Assembly: GCA_027457005.1 (NCBI GenBank) | Contig: DAIDTV010000011.1 | Coordinates: 1-13,880, forward strand | Source: Chloroflexota bacterium | GTDB lineage: Bacteria > Chloroflexota > Limnocylindria > Limnocylindrales > CSP1-4 | Length of the DNA: 13,880 nucleotides | Direction of reading: 5' to 3' | Shown: positions 6,067-12,960 of the stretch, piece by piece | Numbering within the stretch: position 1 is the first letter of the stretch | Layout of the letters: the number at the start of each line of letters is the position of its first letter | Translations under genes and position numbers: made by a program | Notes under the pieces: model-generated | Database searches by the model: none | The model's input: the letters and a program-made list of their open reading frames with translations, nothing else | What the model was told of the DNA's origin: nothing

Positions 6067-7118
6067 GCTCGCGACCCGGACGTGTACGCGGCGCCCGCCT
6101 CACCGACCTCGCCGCGCTGGGCGAGCTGTCCCGGCTATCCCACCAGTCCGACGATCGCGAGTCGAGCGTCCGGTCGCTGGGACTCCCGGTGAGCCGGAGC
6201 CAGGTCAGCGTGTTCCGGCTGTTCCGCCTGCCGCTCGGCGCGTTCCGGCCCAGCGACCAGCTCTACGTGTACGAGGAGGACGGGCGACTCGCCGGGCTGG
6301 CGCGGGTCGAGCGCGACCCGCAGCGGGACGAGTGGACCATCGTGGAGCTCGACGCGGTCGGGATCCACGACGCCGGCGACATCCGCCTCCGGCTGGTCCA
6401 GCATCTCCTGCGCGACGGCGCCCGGAGGGGAGCCGTGCGGTTCCACGTCGCGTGCGCGGATTCCGGGGGCAACATCGAGCTGCTCATGCAGGCCGGCTTC
6501 ATCACCTACGGCCAGGAGCACATCCTCTACCAGGCTCCCGAGGTCCCGTTGCCCCGGGTGACCGCCGACGAGGCGGCACGCGCCGGGATCCGGCCCGCGA
6601 TGCCCCTCGACGCGCTGCCCCTCAGCCGGCTCTACGCCCGCGTGACCCCGGCGCCGGTGGCGCGCATCGAGTCGTACCGCCTCCCCGACTGGGAGCGGCC
6701 GGGTCAGCAGGTGCGCATCCCGCGCAGCAGCCTGGCGCCGATCCTCCGGTTCGCGGAGGTGGAGACCTTCGTCCAGGAGGACAGCGGGAAGAACGGCAGC
6801 GAGCTGGCCGGCATGCTCCAGGTGGGCGTGGCCCGCGAGGAGCAGCCCCACTACCTGCGAGTGATGGCGCTGCCCGACCATGATGCGAGCGCCCTGGTCC
6901 GCTACGGGCTCTCGATCGTGGGCGAGCGGACCGGAGCGAGCCGGGGCAAGGCCGGCCGCAACGACGCGGGCGTGATCACGCCGGTACGGACGTACGAGGC
7001 ACCCCTCGACCGATGCTTCGAGGAATGCGGGTTCACCAACGTCGCGACCGTCACGCTGCTGATGAAGGAGGCCCTCGTCCGCGTCGCGGAGCCGGCGCTG
7101 GTGCCGGCGATCCGCTGA
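6063..7118 (+). CDS. GNAT-family N-acetyltransferase-like protein
   Basis: The 351-residue protein begins with a GNAT-like fold: VRGARLTDLAALGELSRLSH (first strand and helix), DQLYVYEEDGRLAGLARVER (beta-hairpin), then VELDAVGIHDAGDIRLRLVQ and HLLRDGARRGAVRFHVACAD, and NIELLMQAGFITYGQEHILY near residues 140-160, where GNATs have the GF strand. The C-terminal half (residues ~195-345) carries a second alpha/beta region that may be another degenerate acyltransferase fold. No canonical Q/RxxGxG/A acetyl-CoA loop is clear, so activity is uncertain. ATG 6063 overlaps the pdxT stop as ATGA and is preferred to the in-frame GTG at 6051. Substrate unknown; the position inside the PdxST-ATPase-Tmk cluster suggests translational coupling. 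Confidence 0.75.
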   Translation: MSSRPGRVRGARLTDLAALGELSRLSHQSDDRESSVRSLGLPVSRSQVSVFRLFRLPLGAFRPSDQLYVYEEDGRLAGLARVERDPQRDEWTIVELDAVGIHDAGDIRLRLVQHLLRDGARRGAVRFHVACADSGGNIELLMQAGFITYGQEHILYQAPEVPLPRVTADEAARAGIRPAMPLDALPLSRLYARVTPAPVARIESYRLPDWERPGQQVRIPRSSLAPILRFAEVETFVQEDSGKNGSELAGMLQVGVAREEQPHYLRVMALPDHDASALVRYGLSIVGERTGASRGKAGRNDAGVITPVRTYEAPLDRCFEECGFTNVATVTLLMKEALVRVAEPALVPAIR

Positions 7119-7137
7119 CATGCGAACAGGAAACGCC

Positions 7138-9417
7138 GTGAAGCTGCAACGACGACAGGAACTGACCGACGACCTGGACGCCCTCCTGGCCGCGATCCCC
7201 CCGGAGATCGCCGAGCAGGTCCGCCGGATGCCGCCCGAGCGCGAGCTGATCGAGGTCGTGCTGGACCTCGGGCGTCGGCCGGAGGCCCGCTTCGGGTCGG
7301 GCGGGGAGGAGGTCCTGCTGGATCGCGAGGTCACCGACCGTGACATCCAGTGGGTGGTCGACCACATCGGGTCGTTCGGCGACGACAACCGGGCGGGGGT
7401 CGAGCGGACGCTGCACCGGATCAGCGCCATCCGCAACCGGAGCGGCAAGATCGTGGGCCTCACCTGCCGGGTCGGACGGGCCGTCTTCGGCACCATCGAG
7501 ATCATCGGGGACCTCGTCGAGTCGGGGCGCTCCGTGCTGATCATGGGCCGCCCCGGCATCGGCAAGACCACCATGCTGCGCGAGGCCGCGCGCGTGCTGG
7601 CCGACGACCTGGACAAACGGGTGGTGGTGGTCGACACGTCGAACGAGATCGCGGGTGACGGCGACATCCCGCACCCGGGGATTGGTCGCGCGCGCCGGAT
7701 GCAGGTCCCCACCCCGGCCCTCCAGCACGCGGTGATGATCGAGGCGGTGGAGAACCACATGCCCGAGGTCATCGTGATCGACGAGATCGGCACCGAGCTG
7801 GAGGCGATGGCGGCGCGGACCATCGCCGAGCGCGGCGTGCAGTTGATCGGCACGGCGCACGGCAACAACCTGGACAACCTGATGCTCAACCCCACGCTCT
7901 CCGACCTGATCGGGGGAATCCAGAGCGTGACGCTCGGCGACGAGGAAGCCCGCCGCCGCCGCACCCAGAAGAGCGTGCTGGAGCGCAAGGCCCCGCCGAC
8001 GTTCGACATCATCGTGGAGATCCAGGATCGCGACCGCGTGATCGTGCACCCGGATGTGGCCGAGACCGTCGACGCGATGCTGCGCGGCGATCCGGTGGCG
8101 CCCGAGCTGCGCTGGCGCGACGAGGGCGGCGTCCACCGGTCCCAGTCGAGACCGCGTCCCCGTCCCGCCCAGGGCGTGGCCGACCGGTTCGCGGGGCTGG
8201 TCGGGACCGGGCAGGGCGGATGGCGGCCCGAGCCGGGATGGCGTGGCGAATCGGAGTACCGCACCGGTGGCTGGCGGGAGCCGGAGGCCGGGTACCGGAG
8301 CGGGTACCGGCCGGGCACCTCGGGCGGGTGGCGGGCATCTCGCGGCCGCGGCGAGGGAGGCCGCGGCTGGCGCGGACGCGAAACCGAGCCCGGATCGGCG
8401 GCCGGACGCGGGGGGGAGGCCGACCGGCCCCCATACGGATCCGACCGGGACGCCTACTTCGGGGCGCTCGGCGAGCCGGCGGGAGCGTTCCGTTCCGGTG
8501 AGATCGCCGACCGGGGGCCCCTGGAGCGGGGGACGATCGCACCCGTCCCGGATCAGCGCGCGCGGGACGCCAGGGAGATCGAGCGGCACCGCGCGTGGCG
8601 CGAGTCGGCTGCGCGGGCGATGGAGACTGCCTCGGAGGCCGGGGAGATGGCCTCGGAGGCCGGCCCGGAGGCGGGCGCGGAGAGCACGCCGGGACCGGCG
8701 GGCACACCCGGGGAGCGTGCCGGCGCGTGGCGAGGGCGGGATGACCGGATCCTCGCCGAACTCGCCGAGGCCGACCGCGAAGAGACGGGGACGGACGCGG
8801 AACTCGAGGGATTGGCGGAGGCCGAGGAGGCCGAGGAGGCGGAGGAAGCCGGGGACCGGGGGGACGGCGAGGCCGAGGGATCCCGCAGCGCCCCCGTCCC
8901 GTTCGACCGGCTCGGTGCCCGCGCGCCCGACGGCTACCCGACGGCGCTCCCCACGATCCGTGTGCTGGGCTTCGGCGTGAGCCGGAAGAAGCTCGAGCAA
9001 TCGATCCGCGAGCTCCAGCTTCCCGTGGTGGTGGTGCAGGATGCGGAAGAGGCGGAGGTGGTGATCACGCTCCGCAACTACTACCGGCAGAAGCCCCCGG
9101 CGCTCCGCGAGGCGGAGGAGCGCGCGCTCCCGATCTACGTGCTGAAGTCGAACACGATCATCCAGATGGAGGCATGCCTGACGTCGCTGTACGCGATCGA
9201 GGTCGACCCGCGGGAGGCGGCGCTCCGCGAGACCGAGGAGGCGATCGGCCTGGTGCTGAACGAGTCGCGCCCGGTCGAGCTCTCGCCGCAGAACGCGTAC
9301 ATCCGCCGGCTGCAGCACCAGATGGCAGAACGGGCCAACGTGGTCTCGCAGTCGAGGGGACGCGAGCCGTACCGGAGGGTCAGACTCTACCCGGACAAGG
9401 CACGGGCCTGGAGGTAG
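7138..9417 (+). CDS. Ycf45/SpoIIIAA-like AAA ATPase with long disordered linker and C-terminal R3H domain
   Basis: Numbering from the GTG at 7138. Residues ~80-320 are a P-loop ATPase of the Ycf45/SpoIIIAA-like group: Walker A GRPGIGKTTM from 137, Walker B VIVIDEIG from 211, TAHGNN, and the family block VTLGDEEARRRRTQKSVLER. Residues ~325-600 are low-complexity: first Arg/Gly/Trp/Tyr-rich (GGWRPEPGWRGESEY, GGWRASRGRGEGGRGWRGRE), then acidic (AEAEEAEEAEEAGDRGDGEA). A C-terminal domain begins at VLGFGVSRKKLEQSIRELQL, and an R3H single-strand nucleic-acid-binding domain lies at ~708-752 (ESRPVELSPQNAYIRRLQHQ, ending RRVRLYP). Such proteins occur in cyanobacteria, plastids and several bacterial phyla; the cellular role is not well defined. 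GTG 7138 has AGGAA 6 nt before it, so it is preferred to ATG 7120, which would overlap the GNAT stop closely and lacks a ribosome binding site. Confidence 0.9.
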   Translation: MKLQRRQELTDDLDALLAAIPPEIAEQVRRMPPERELIEVVLDLGRRPEARFGSGGEEVLLDREVTDRDIQWVVDHIGSFGDDNRAGVERTLHRISAIRNRSGKIVGLTCRVGRAVFGTIEIIGDLVESGRSVLIMGRPGIGKTTMLREAARVLADDLDKRVVVVDTSNEIAGDGDIPHPGIGRARRMQVPTPALQHAVMIEAVENHMPEVIVIDEIGTELEAMAARTIAERGVQLIGTAHGNNLDNLMLNPTLSDLIGGIQSVTLGDEEARRRRTQKSVLERKAPPTFDIIVEIQDRDRVIVHPDVAETVDAMLRGDPVAPELRWRDEGGVHRSQSRPRPRPAQGVADRFAGLVGTGQGGWRPEPGWRGESEYRTGGWREPEAGYRSGYRPGTSGGWRASRGRGEGGRGWRGRETEPGSAAGRGGEADRPPYGSDRDAYFGALGEPAGAFRSGEIADRGPLERGTIAPVPDQRARDAREIERHRAWRESAARAMETASEAGEMASEAGPEAGAESTPGPAGTPGERAGAWRGRDDRILAELAEADREETGTDAELEGLAEAEEAEEAEEAGDRGDGEAEGSRSAPVPFDRLGARAPDGYPTALPTIRVLGFGVSRKKLEQSIRELQLPVVVVQDAEEAEVVITLRNYYRQKPPALREAEERALPIYVLKSNTIIQMEACLTSLYAIEVDPREAALRETEEAIGLVLNESRPVELSPQNAYIRRLQHQMAERANVVSQSRGREPYRRVRLYPDKARAWR
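9410..9415 (+). promoter_or_regulatory. Shine-Dalgarno GGAGGT that fixes the tmk start
   Basis: A perfect GGAGGT ends on the T of the ATPase stop codon (TAG, 9415-9417). The next bases are AGCGC and then ACG at 9421, a 5-nt spacing. No ATG, GTG or TTG follows until the kinase P-loop has been passed. Confidence 0.75.
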
Positions 9418-9420
9418 CGC

Positions 9421-10080
9421 ACGGACCGCGGCAGGTTCATCACGTTCGAGGGCCCCGACGGGTCGGGCAAGTCGACCCAGGCGGCGCTGCTGGCGGAGTC
9501 GCTGCGGGGGCGCGGCCTGGATGTCGTGCTGACCCGCGAGCCCGGCGGCACGCCGCTCGGCGAGCGCGTTCGGGCGGTGCTGCTCGAGCACGATGGGGGC
9601 CCGGCGCATACGGCACGGGCTGACGCGCTGCTCTTCAGTGCGGCGCGCGCCCAGCACGTGGACGATGTCATCGCGCCGGCGCTGGATCGGGGCGCGGTGG
9701 TGGTGTGCGATCGGTTCGCGGACTCCACGGTGGCGTACCAGGGGTACGGCAGCGGGCTCCCGGTGGAACGGCTGCGCGAGATCGGCGCCTTTGCGACCCG
9801 GGGGGTGATTCCCGACCTGACGCTGCTGCTCGACCTCTCGGTGGAGGCGGGCCTGGCGCGCCGGTTCGCGGGCGCGCCGGAGGGCGTTACCCGGTTCGAG
9901 TCCCCCGACGCGTTCGACGCCGCGTTCCACGAGCGCGTGCGTGCCGGGTTCCTGGAGCTGGCGCGCGTGGAGCCGGCACGCTGGCGCGTGATCGACGCGG
10001 ACCGTCCGGCCGACGCGATCGCCGGCGACGTGTACCGCGAGGTCGCGGCGTTCCTGGCGCTGACCCGCGAGGCGCGCTGA
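9421..10080 (+). CDS. tmk: Thymidylate kinase with apparent ACG start codon
   Basis: Tmk phosphorylates dTMP to dTDP with ATP and is normally essential for dTTP synthesis. From 9421 the frame reads (M/T)DRGRFITFEGPDGSGKST, matching the usual Tmk beginning M-x-RGRFITFEG with the P-loop. Further signatures are TREPGGTPLGERVR, the DR motif VVCDRFADSTVAYQGYGSGL, DLTLLLDLS and the LID/helix RFESPDAFDAAFHERVRAGF. The 219-residue length is normal. The codon in the initiator position is ACG, 5 nt after a perfect GGAGGT; the first standard start in frame (near 9526) lies after the P-loop and would give a dead protein. Either ACG is a rare initiator, or ATG was misread or mutated. The upstream ATPase stop (TAG) is in the same frame, so limited readthrough is a remote alternative. 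The 3' end is duplicated in the following repeat array. Confidence 0.93.
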   Translation, partial: TDRGRFITFEGPDGSGKSTQAALLAESLRGRGLDVVLTREPGGTPLGERVRAVLLEHDGGPAHTARADALLFSAARAQHVDDVIAPALDRGAVVVCDRFADSTVAYQGYGSGLPVERLREIGAFATRGVIPDLTLLLDLSVEAGLARRFAGAPEGVTRFESPDAFDAAFHERVRAGFLELARVEPARWRVIDADRPADAIAGDVYREVAAFLALTREAR

Positions 10081-10156
10081 TCCGCCTGACGCCGACCCGC
10101 GAGGCGCGCTGATCCGCCTGGGCGCTGACCCGCCTGGCGCTGACCCGCCTGACGCC
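10062..10156. repeat. Nested tandem repeats derived from the tmk 3' end
   Basis: A 27-bp sequence at 10062-10088, covering the last tmk codons and TGA, recurs exactly at 10094-10120 (32-bp period). Two shorter 15-bp units follow at 10127-10141 and 10142-10156 (GACCCGCCTGGCGCT and GACCCGCCTGACGCC), which share the GACCCGC...CTGRCGCY pattern. A small hairpin, GACCG-CCGT-CGGTC (10157-10170), then overlaps the stop of the convergent GGDEF gene. There is no U-tract, so it is not a classic terminator, but the array fills the gap between the two convergent genes. Confidence 0.85.
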
Positions 10157-10168
10157 GACCGCCGTCGG

Positions 10169-11188
10169 TCAGACGGCCGAGACGATCGCTCCTCCCTGTC
10201 CCCGCGCCGCGAGCAGCGCCCGCTCGGCGGCCGCCAGCAGCTCGTCGGACGTGGTGCCGTGCGTCGGGAACGAAGCCACGCCGACGCTCACGTGGACCGG
10301 CTCGGCCTCGGCGCCGGGCTCTATCTCGCCGACGGCGGCCGCCGCCCGCTGGGCCATCGCGATGCCGGTGGATCCCGGAGCGACGACCACGAACTCCGCC
10401 CGGCCATACCTGGCCACCGTGTCCACCAGGCGAACGGTCTCGGCGAGCGACGCCGCCACGCGACGCAGGACGTCGTCTGCGACATGCGCACCGTGCTCCC
10501 GGGCGACCCGGTCCTGGCCGTCCACCCCGAAGATCGCCAGGCAGAGAGCGGTCCGCTGGCGAGCCGCACGCGCGAGTTCGAGCTCCAGCACGCGATCCAG
10601 CGTCCGCCGGTTCGCCAGCCCGGTGAGTGCGTCGGTGTGCGCGAGCCGATCGAGCCAGTCCGAGCGCTCCCCCAGGGACGACTCGAACCGCGACTGCAGC
10701 GCGCTCACGGCCGCGAGCGCGGCGATCCCCCGCAGCGTCTCGAGGGCCGGGCCTTCGGGTGGGGCCGAAGGGCACGCCACCGCCAGCACCCCCTCCACCT
10801 CGGGGTCCTCATGAGGGCGGTGCAGCGTCAGCGGGAGATGCAGGGCCGCGCCGGCCGACGGGACCGCCGACAGCAGGGCCGAGGGAACCGTGCCGCCGGC
10901 GAGCGCCACCACCTCGCGGCGATCCAGGATCGCCAGCGCGACAGCGTCGGCCGCACCGTCCCCGGCGTCCAGCGGATCCAGGCCGGACGGATCGATCGGG
11001 TGCGCGGCGACCGGCCGGATGGCCCGGCCGTCGTCGTCGAGCAGGTAGACGGCGGCGACCCCGTCCGGAACAATCGTCGCTGCGTCCCGGACGAGCCCGC
11101 CGAGCCGCCGTGCCAGGTCGTTCGTCTCGGCCAGCAGCAGCGCGCCGGACAGGAGTGGATCCCGGGTCAGAGAGGATTCGCTCGACAT
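10169..11188 (-). CDS. GAF-like plus degenerate GGDEF domain protein
   Basis: Active GGDEF domains make c-di-GMP from two GTP. Here residues ~15-165 look like a GAF sensor (LLAETNDLARRLGGLVRDAA, then GVAAVYLLDDDGRAIRPVAA) and ~180-336 like GGDEF (LAHTDALTGLANRRTLDRVL). The signature is YGRAEF at 261-266 instead of GGDEF/GGEEF, so the metal-binding acidic residue is Ala. The segment IFGVDGQDRVAREHGAHVAD keeps only the first Asp of DxDxFKxxNDxxGHxxGD. Cyclase activity is therefore unlikely; a sensor or c-di-GMP/GTP-binding role is possible. ATG 11188 has GGAG (11198-11195) 6 nt upstream and is preferred to GTG 11206. No transmembrane segment is evident, so the protein is probably cytosolic. It converges on tmk and is divergent from the c-di-AMP receptor gene. 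Confidence 0.88.
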   Translation of the reverse strand: MSSESSLTRDPLLSGALLLAETNDLARRLGGLVRDAATIVPDGVAAVYLLDDDGRAIRPVAAHPIDPSGLDPLDAGDGAADAVALAILDRREVVALAGGTVPSALLSAVPSAGAALHLPLTLHRPHEDPEVEGVLAVACPSAPPEGPALETLRGIAALAAVSALQSRFESSLGERSDWLDRLAHTDALTGLANRRTLDRVLELELARAARQRTALCLAIFGVDGQDRVAREHGAHVADDVLRRVAASLAETVRLVDTVARYGRAEFVVVAPGSTGIAMAQRAAAAVGEIEPGAEAEPVHVSVGVASFPTHGTTSDELLAAAERALLAARGQGGAIVSAV

Positions 11189-11307
11189 CGCAGTCTCCAC
11201 GACCACAGTGCGTCCGGCCGCGCGTCAGGACCTGGCGGACAGGGACCGCCCCCGGCGGCGGGGATCGCCCCTCGCGCTGTCCGTGCGACCACGCGCGCCT
11301 GCCGGCC

Positions 11308-11313
11308 ATCATA
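11308..11313 (-). promoter_or_regulatory. Candidate -10 of the degenerate GGDEF gene
   Basis: On the minus strand the sequence is GGGTATGATGG with TATGAT (5 of 6 to TATAAT) about 120 bp before the GGDEF start. No convincing -35 is seen. It is one of only two AT-rich spots in the divergent gap. Confidence 0.35.
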
Positions 11314-11378
11314 CCCGTCGCTCACCCCGAAGGAAGGGCGGCCGTCGATCATCCCGGCTCCCGCACGTGAGCCCCGCC

Positions 11379-11384
11379 TATACT
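11379..11384 (+). promoter_or_regulatory. -10 box TATACT placed for a leaderless transcript
   Basis: TATACT (5 of 6 to consensus) ends 7 nt before the GTG start of the c-di-AMP receptor gene at 11392. Transcription would begin at or next to the GTG, and no Shine-Dalgarno exists upstream. The ten bases CTATACTGCC are identical to those at the guaB3-side promoter (12907-12916). Confidence 0.55.
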
Positions 11385-11391
11385 GCCGCCC

Positions 11392-11721
11392 GTGAAGCTG
11401 GTCGTTGCGATCGTCCACAGCGAGGACGCGGGCGCCCTCGTGGATGCGCTGCTCGAGCGGGAGTTCCGCGCCACCCGGCTCCACTCGTCGGGCGGCTTCC
11501 TCAAGCAGACCAACGCCACCATCATGCTCGGGGTCGAGGACGGCCAGGTCGACCAGGTGATCGGGATCGTGGGCGAGCAGTGCCACGCCCGCACGCAGAT
11601 CGTGAACCCGATGCCGCCGATCATGGAGCCGGGCGAGTTCTACCTGCCGTACCCGGTCGAGGTCGAGATGGGCGGCGCGGTCGTCTTCGTGCTGCCGGTC
11701 GAGCGCTTCGAGCGCCTGTAG
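11392..11721 (+). CDS. darA: PII-like cyclic-di-AMP receptor (DarA/PstA family)
   Basis: This family (formerly DUF970, PII-like trimers) binds c-di-AMP; its downstream partners are mostly unknown. The 109-residue length is standard. The N-terminus MKLVVAIVHSEDAGALVDAL, then EFRATRLHSSGGFLKQTNAT and IMLGVEDGQVDQVIGIVGE, match the family. Arg26, Thr28, Gly35-Phe36-Leu37, Asn41 and Gly47 sit where the known receptors contact the ligand (my recollection of the staphylococcal and listerial proteins). Position 24 is Glu, where I recall Asn. The C-terminal strand is GGAVVFVLPVERFERL. The GTG start has a TATACT 7 nt upstream and no ribosome binding site, so it is probably leaderless. Its stop lies 2 bp from that of the convergent dehydratase gene. 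No diadenylate cyclase gene is in the window. Confidence 0.92.
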   Translation: MKLVVAIVHSEDAGALVDALLEREFRATRLHSSGGFLKQTNATIMLGVEDGQVDQVIGIVGEQCHARTQIVNPMPPIMEPGEFYLPYPVEVEMGGAVVFVLPVERFERL

Positions 11722-11723
11722 CG

Positions 11724-12902
11724 TCACCCTCCCGAGGCGATCCCCCGCGCCAGCAGCTCCTCGTAGCGCGCCGGGTCCACGTTCCCCCCGCTCAGGATGC
11801 ATACCACGCGGCCCGTCGCCGGGACCTCGCCGGCGTGGAAGAGCCAGGCGGCGAGGGTCGTGGCACCCGACGGCTCCAGCACCAGCCGCGCCTCCCGTGA
11901 CGCCCGGACCATGGCCCGGGCGATCTCGTCCTCGGAGACCGTGACGATGCCGTCGAGCAACCGGCGGAGGTGGGCGAACGGGATCTCCCCGATGTGCGCC
12001 GTGCGCTGGCCGTCCGCGATCGTCCGCCCGACCTGTTCGGCGGGCCAGGTCACGATCCGCCCCTGCGCCAGGGAGTCGCGCGCATCCGCGGCCAGCTCGG
12101 GCTCCACGCCCAGCACGACGGCGTCGGGCCGCAGCGACTTCACGGCGACCGCAACGCCGCTGGCGAGCCCGCCGCCCCCGACCGGGACGAGCACGGTGAA
12201 CGGAGCCAGCGCGCCGATCGCCGGGCCACCCCGCCGGACCGGATCATCGGTCGCGGGTCGGGCCGCGGCCTCGATCCCGGCCAGCTGCTCGACGATCTCG
12301 AGCCCGACCGTGCCCTGCCCGGTGATCGTGGCGGCATCGTCGTACGGGGCCACCATCGAGAGGCCCTCGGTGCGGGCCAGCTCGGCCGCCCGCTGCGCAC
12401 GCTCCTCGCTCGACGGCCCCACCACCACGATCTCGGCGCCGTCCGCCCGCACGCGCTCGACCTTGATCGCGGGCGCGTCGGATGGCATCACGATCACGGC
12501 TCGCACCCCGAGAAGTCGCGCGGCGCGGGCCACCCCCTGCGCGTGATTGCCGCTGGAATGGGCAACCACGCCGGCAGCCCGCCGCTCCGGGGGCAGCGTG
12601 GCGATGTTGTAGAAGGCTCCGCGGAGCTTGAACGCGCCGATCGGCTGGAGCGATTCGGGCTTGAGCCACGTACGCGTCCGGCCGAACCGGTCGCCCTCGA
12701 TGGGCGGTCCGAACCGCAGGAGCGGCGTGCGAACAGTCACCCCCCGGATCATCTCGGCGGCCGCGCGGATCGCGTCGAGCGTGACCAGGGCTGGCTCGCC
12801 GGGCGTGCCGGCCGGGGGGTGTTCCGGGGCGGGCATGGCGGCCGCGCCGGGCGCTGTCGCTGCTTCCGGGACCGGGTCAGGCTTGCGGGAAGGCACGTCC
12901 AT
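11724..12902 (-). CDS. PLP-dependent threonine/serine dehydratase (fold type II)
   Basis: These enzymes deaminate L-threonine to 2-oxobutanoate, or L-serine to pyruvate; relatives are serine racemases. Numbering from ATG 12902, the PLP lysine is Lys92 in LQPIGAFKLRGA, followed by AHSSGNHAQG (Asn loop), VGGGGLASG (phosphate-binding loop) and near the end CILSGGNVDP. The 392-residue protein ends shortly after the catalytic domain and has no ACT domain, so it should not be isoleucine-feedback regulated like IlvA; it fits the catabolic or racemase-like class. An insertion of ~20 residues (RPATDDPVRRGGPAIG) precedes the Gly-rich loop. The first ~35 residues are Pro/Ala-rich and probably disordered, so the start could also be ATG 12836 or 12926. 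It is divergent from the GuaB3 gene. The window also encodes the PLP synthase, but no regulation links them visibly. Confidence 0.92.
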   Translation of the reverse strand: MDVPSRKPDPVPEAATAPGAAAMPAPEHPPAGTPGEPALVTLDAIRAAAEMIRGVTVRTPLLRFGPPIEGDRFGRTRTWLKPESLQPIGAFKLRGAFYNIATLPPERRAAGVVAHSSGNHAQGVARAARLLGVRAVIVMPSDAPAIKVERVRADGAEIVVVGPSSEERAQRAAELARTEGLSMVAPYDDAATITGQGTVGLEIVEQLAGIEAAARPATDDPVRRGGPAIGALAPFTVLVPVGGGGLASGVAVAVKSLRPDAVVLGVEPELAADARDSLAQGRIVTWPAEQVGRTIADGQRTAHIGEIPFAHLRRLLDGIVTVSEDEIARAMVRASREARLVLEPSGATTLAAWLFHAGEVPATGRVVCILSGGNVDPARYEELLARGIASGG

Positions 12903-12905
12903 GCC

Positions 12906-12913
12906 GCTATACT
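12906..12913. promoter_or_regulatory. Symmetric divergent -10 region for dehydratase and GuaB3 genes
   Basis: The plus strand carries TATACT at 12908-12913; the minus strand carries TATAGC over 12911-12906, so both -10 boxes share the same TATA core. Rightward transcription would start near 12920, about 40 nt before the guaB3 GTG. Leftward, the box ends only 3 nt before ATG 12902, too close for that ATG, which suggests ATG 12836 or that the leftward box is not used. A weak rightward -35, TTGCGG (12883-12888), is 19 bp away. Confidence 0.45.
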
Positions 12914-12960
12914 GCCCTGCAACCATCTCGACCGCCACGCCAAGAGGGAGTCGATCGATC

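Noticed and set aside
7051..9930. Leftward 959-codon open frame opposite the ATPase and tmk
   Set aside because: It is antisense to well-recognised genes and arises from high GC with few stops; its composition (Arg/His/Leu/Pro-rich) is typical of shadow frames.
4454..10080. A new defence or mobile system in the operon
   Set aside because: All members have housekeeping-type signatures; there is no integrase, transposase, toxin-antitoxin pair or nuclease with intact active site.
10062..10156. CRISPR-like direct repeats
   Set aside because: There are only two exact 27-bp copies with a 5-bp gap, they derive from the tmk end, no spacers of uniform size exist and no cas gene is near.
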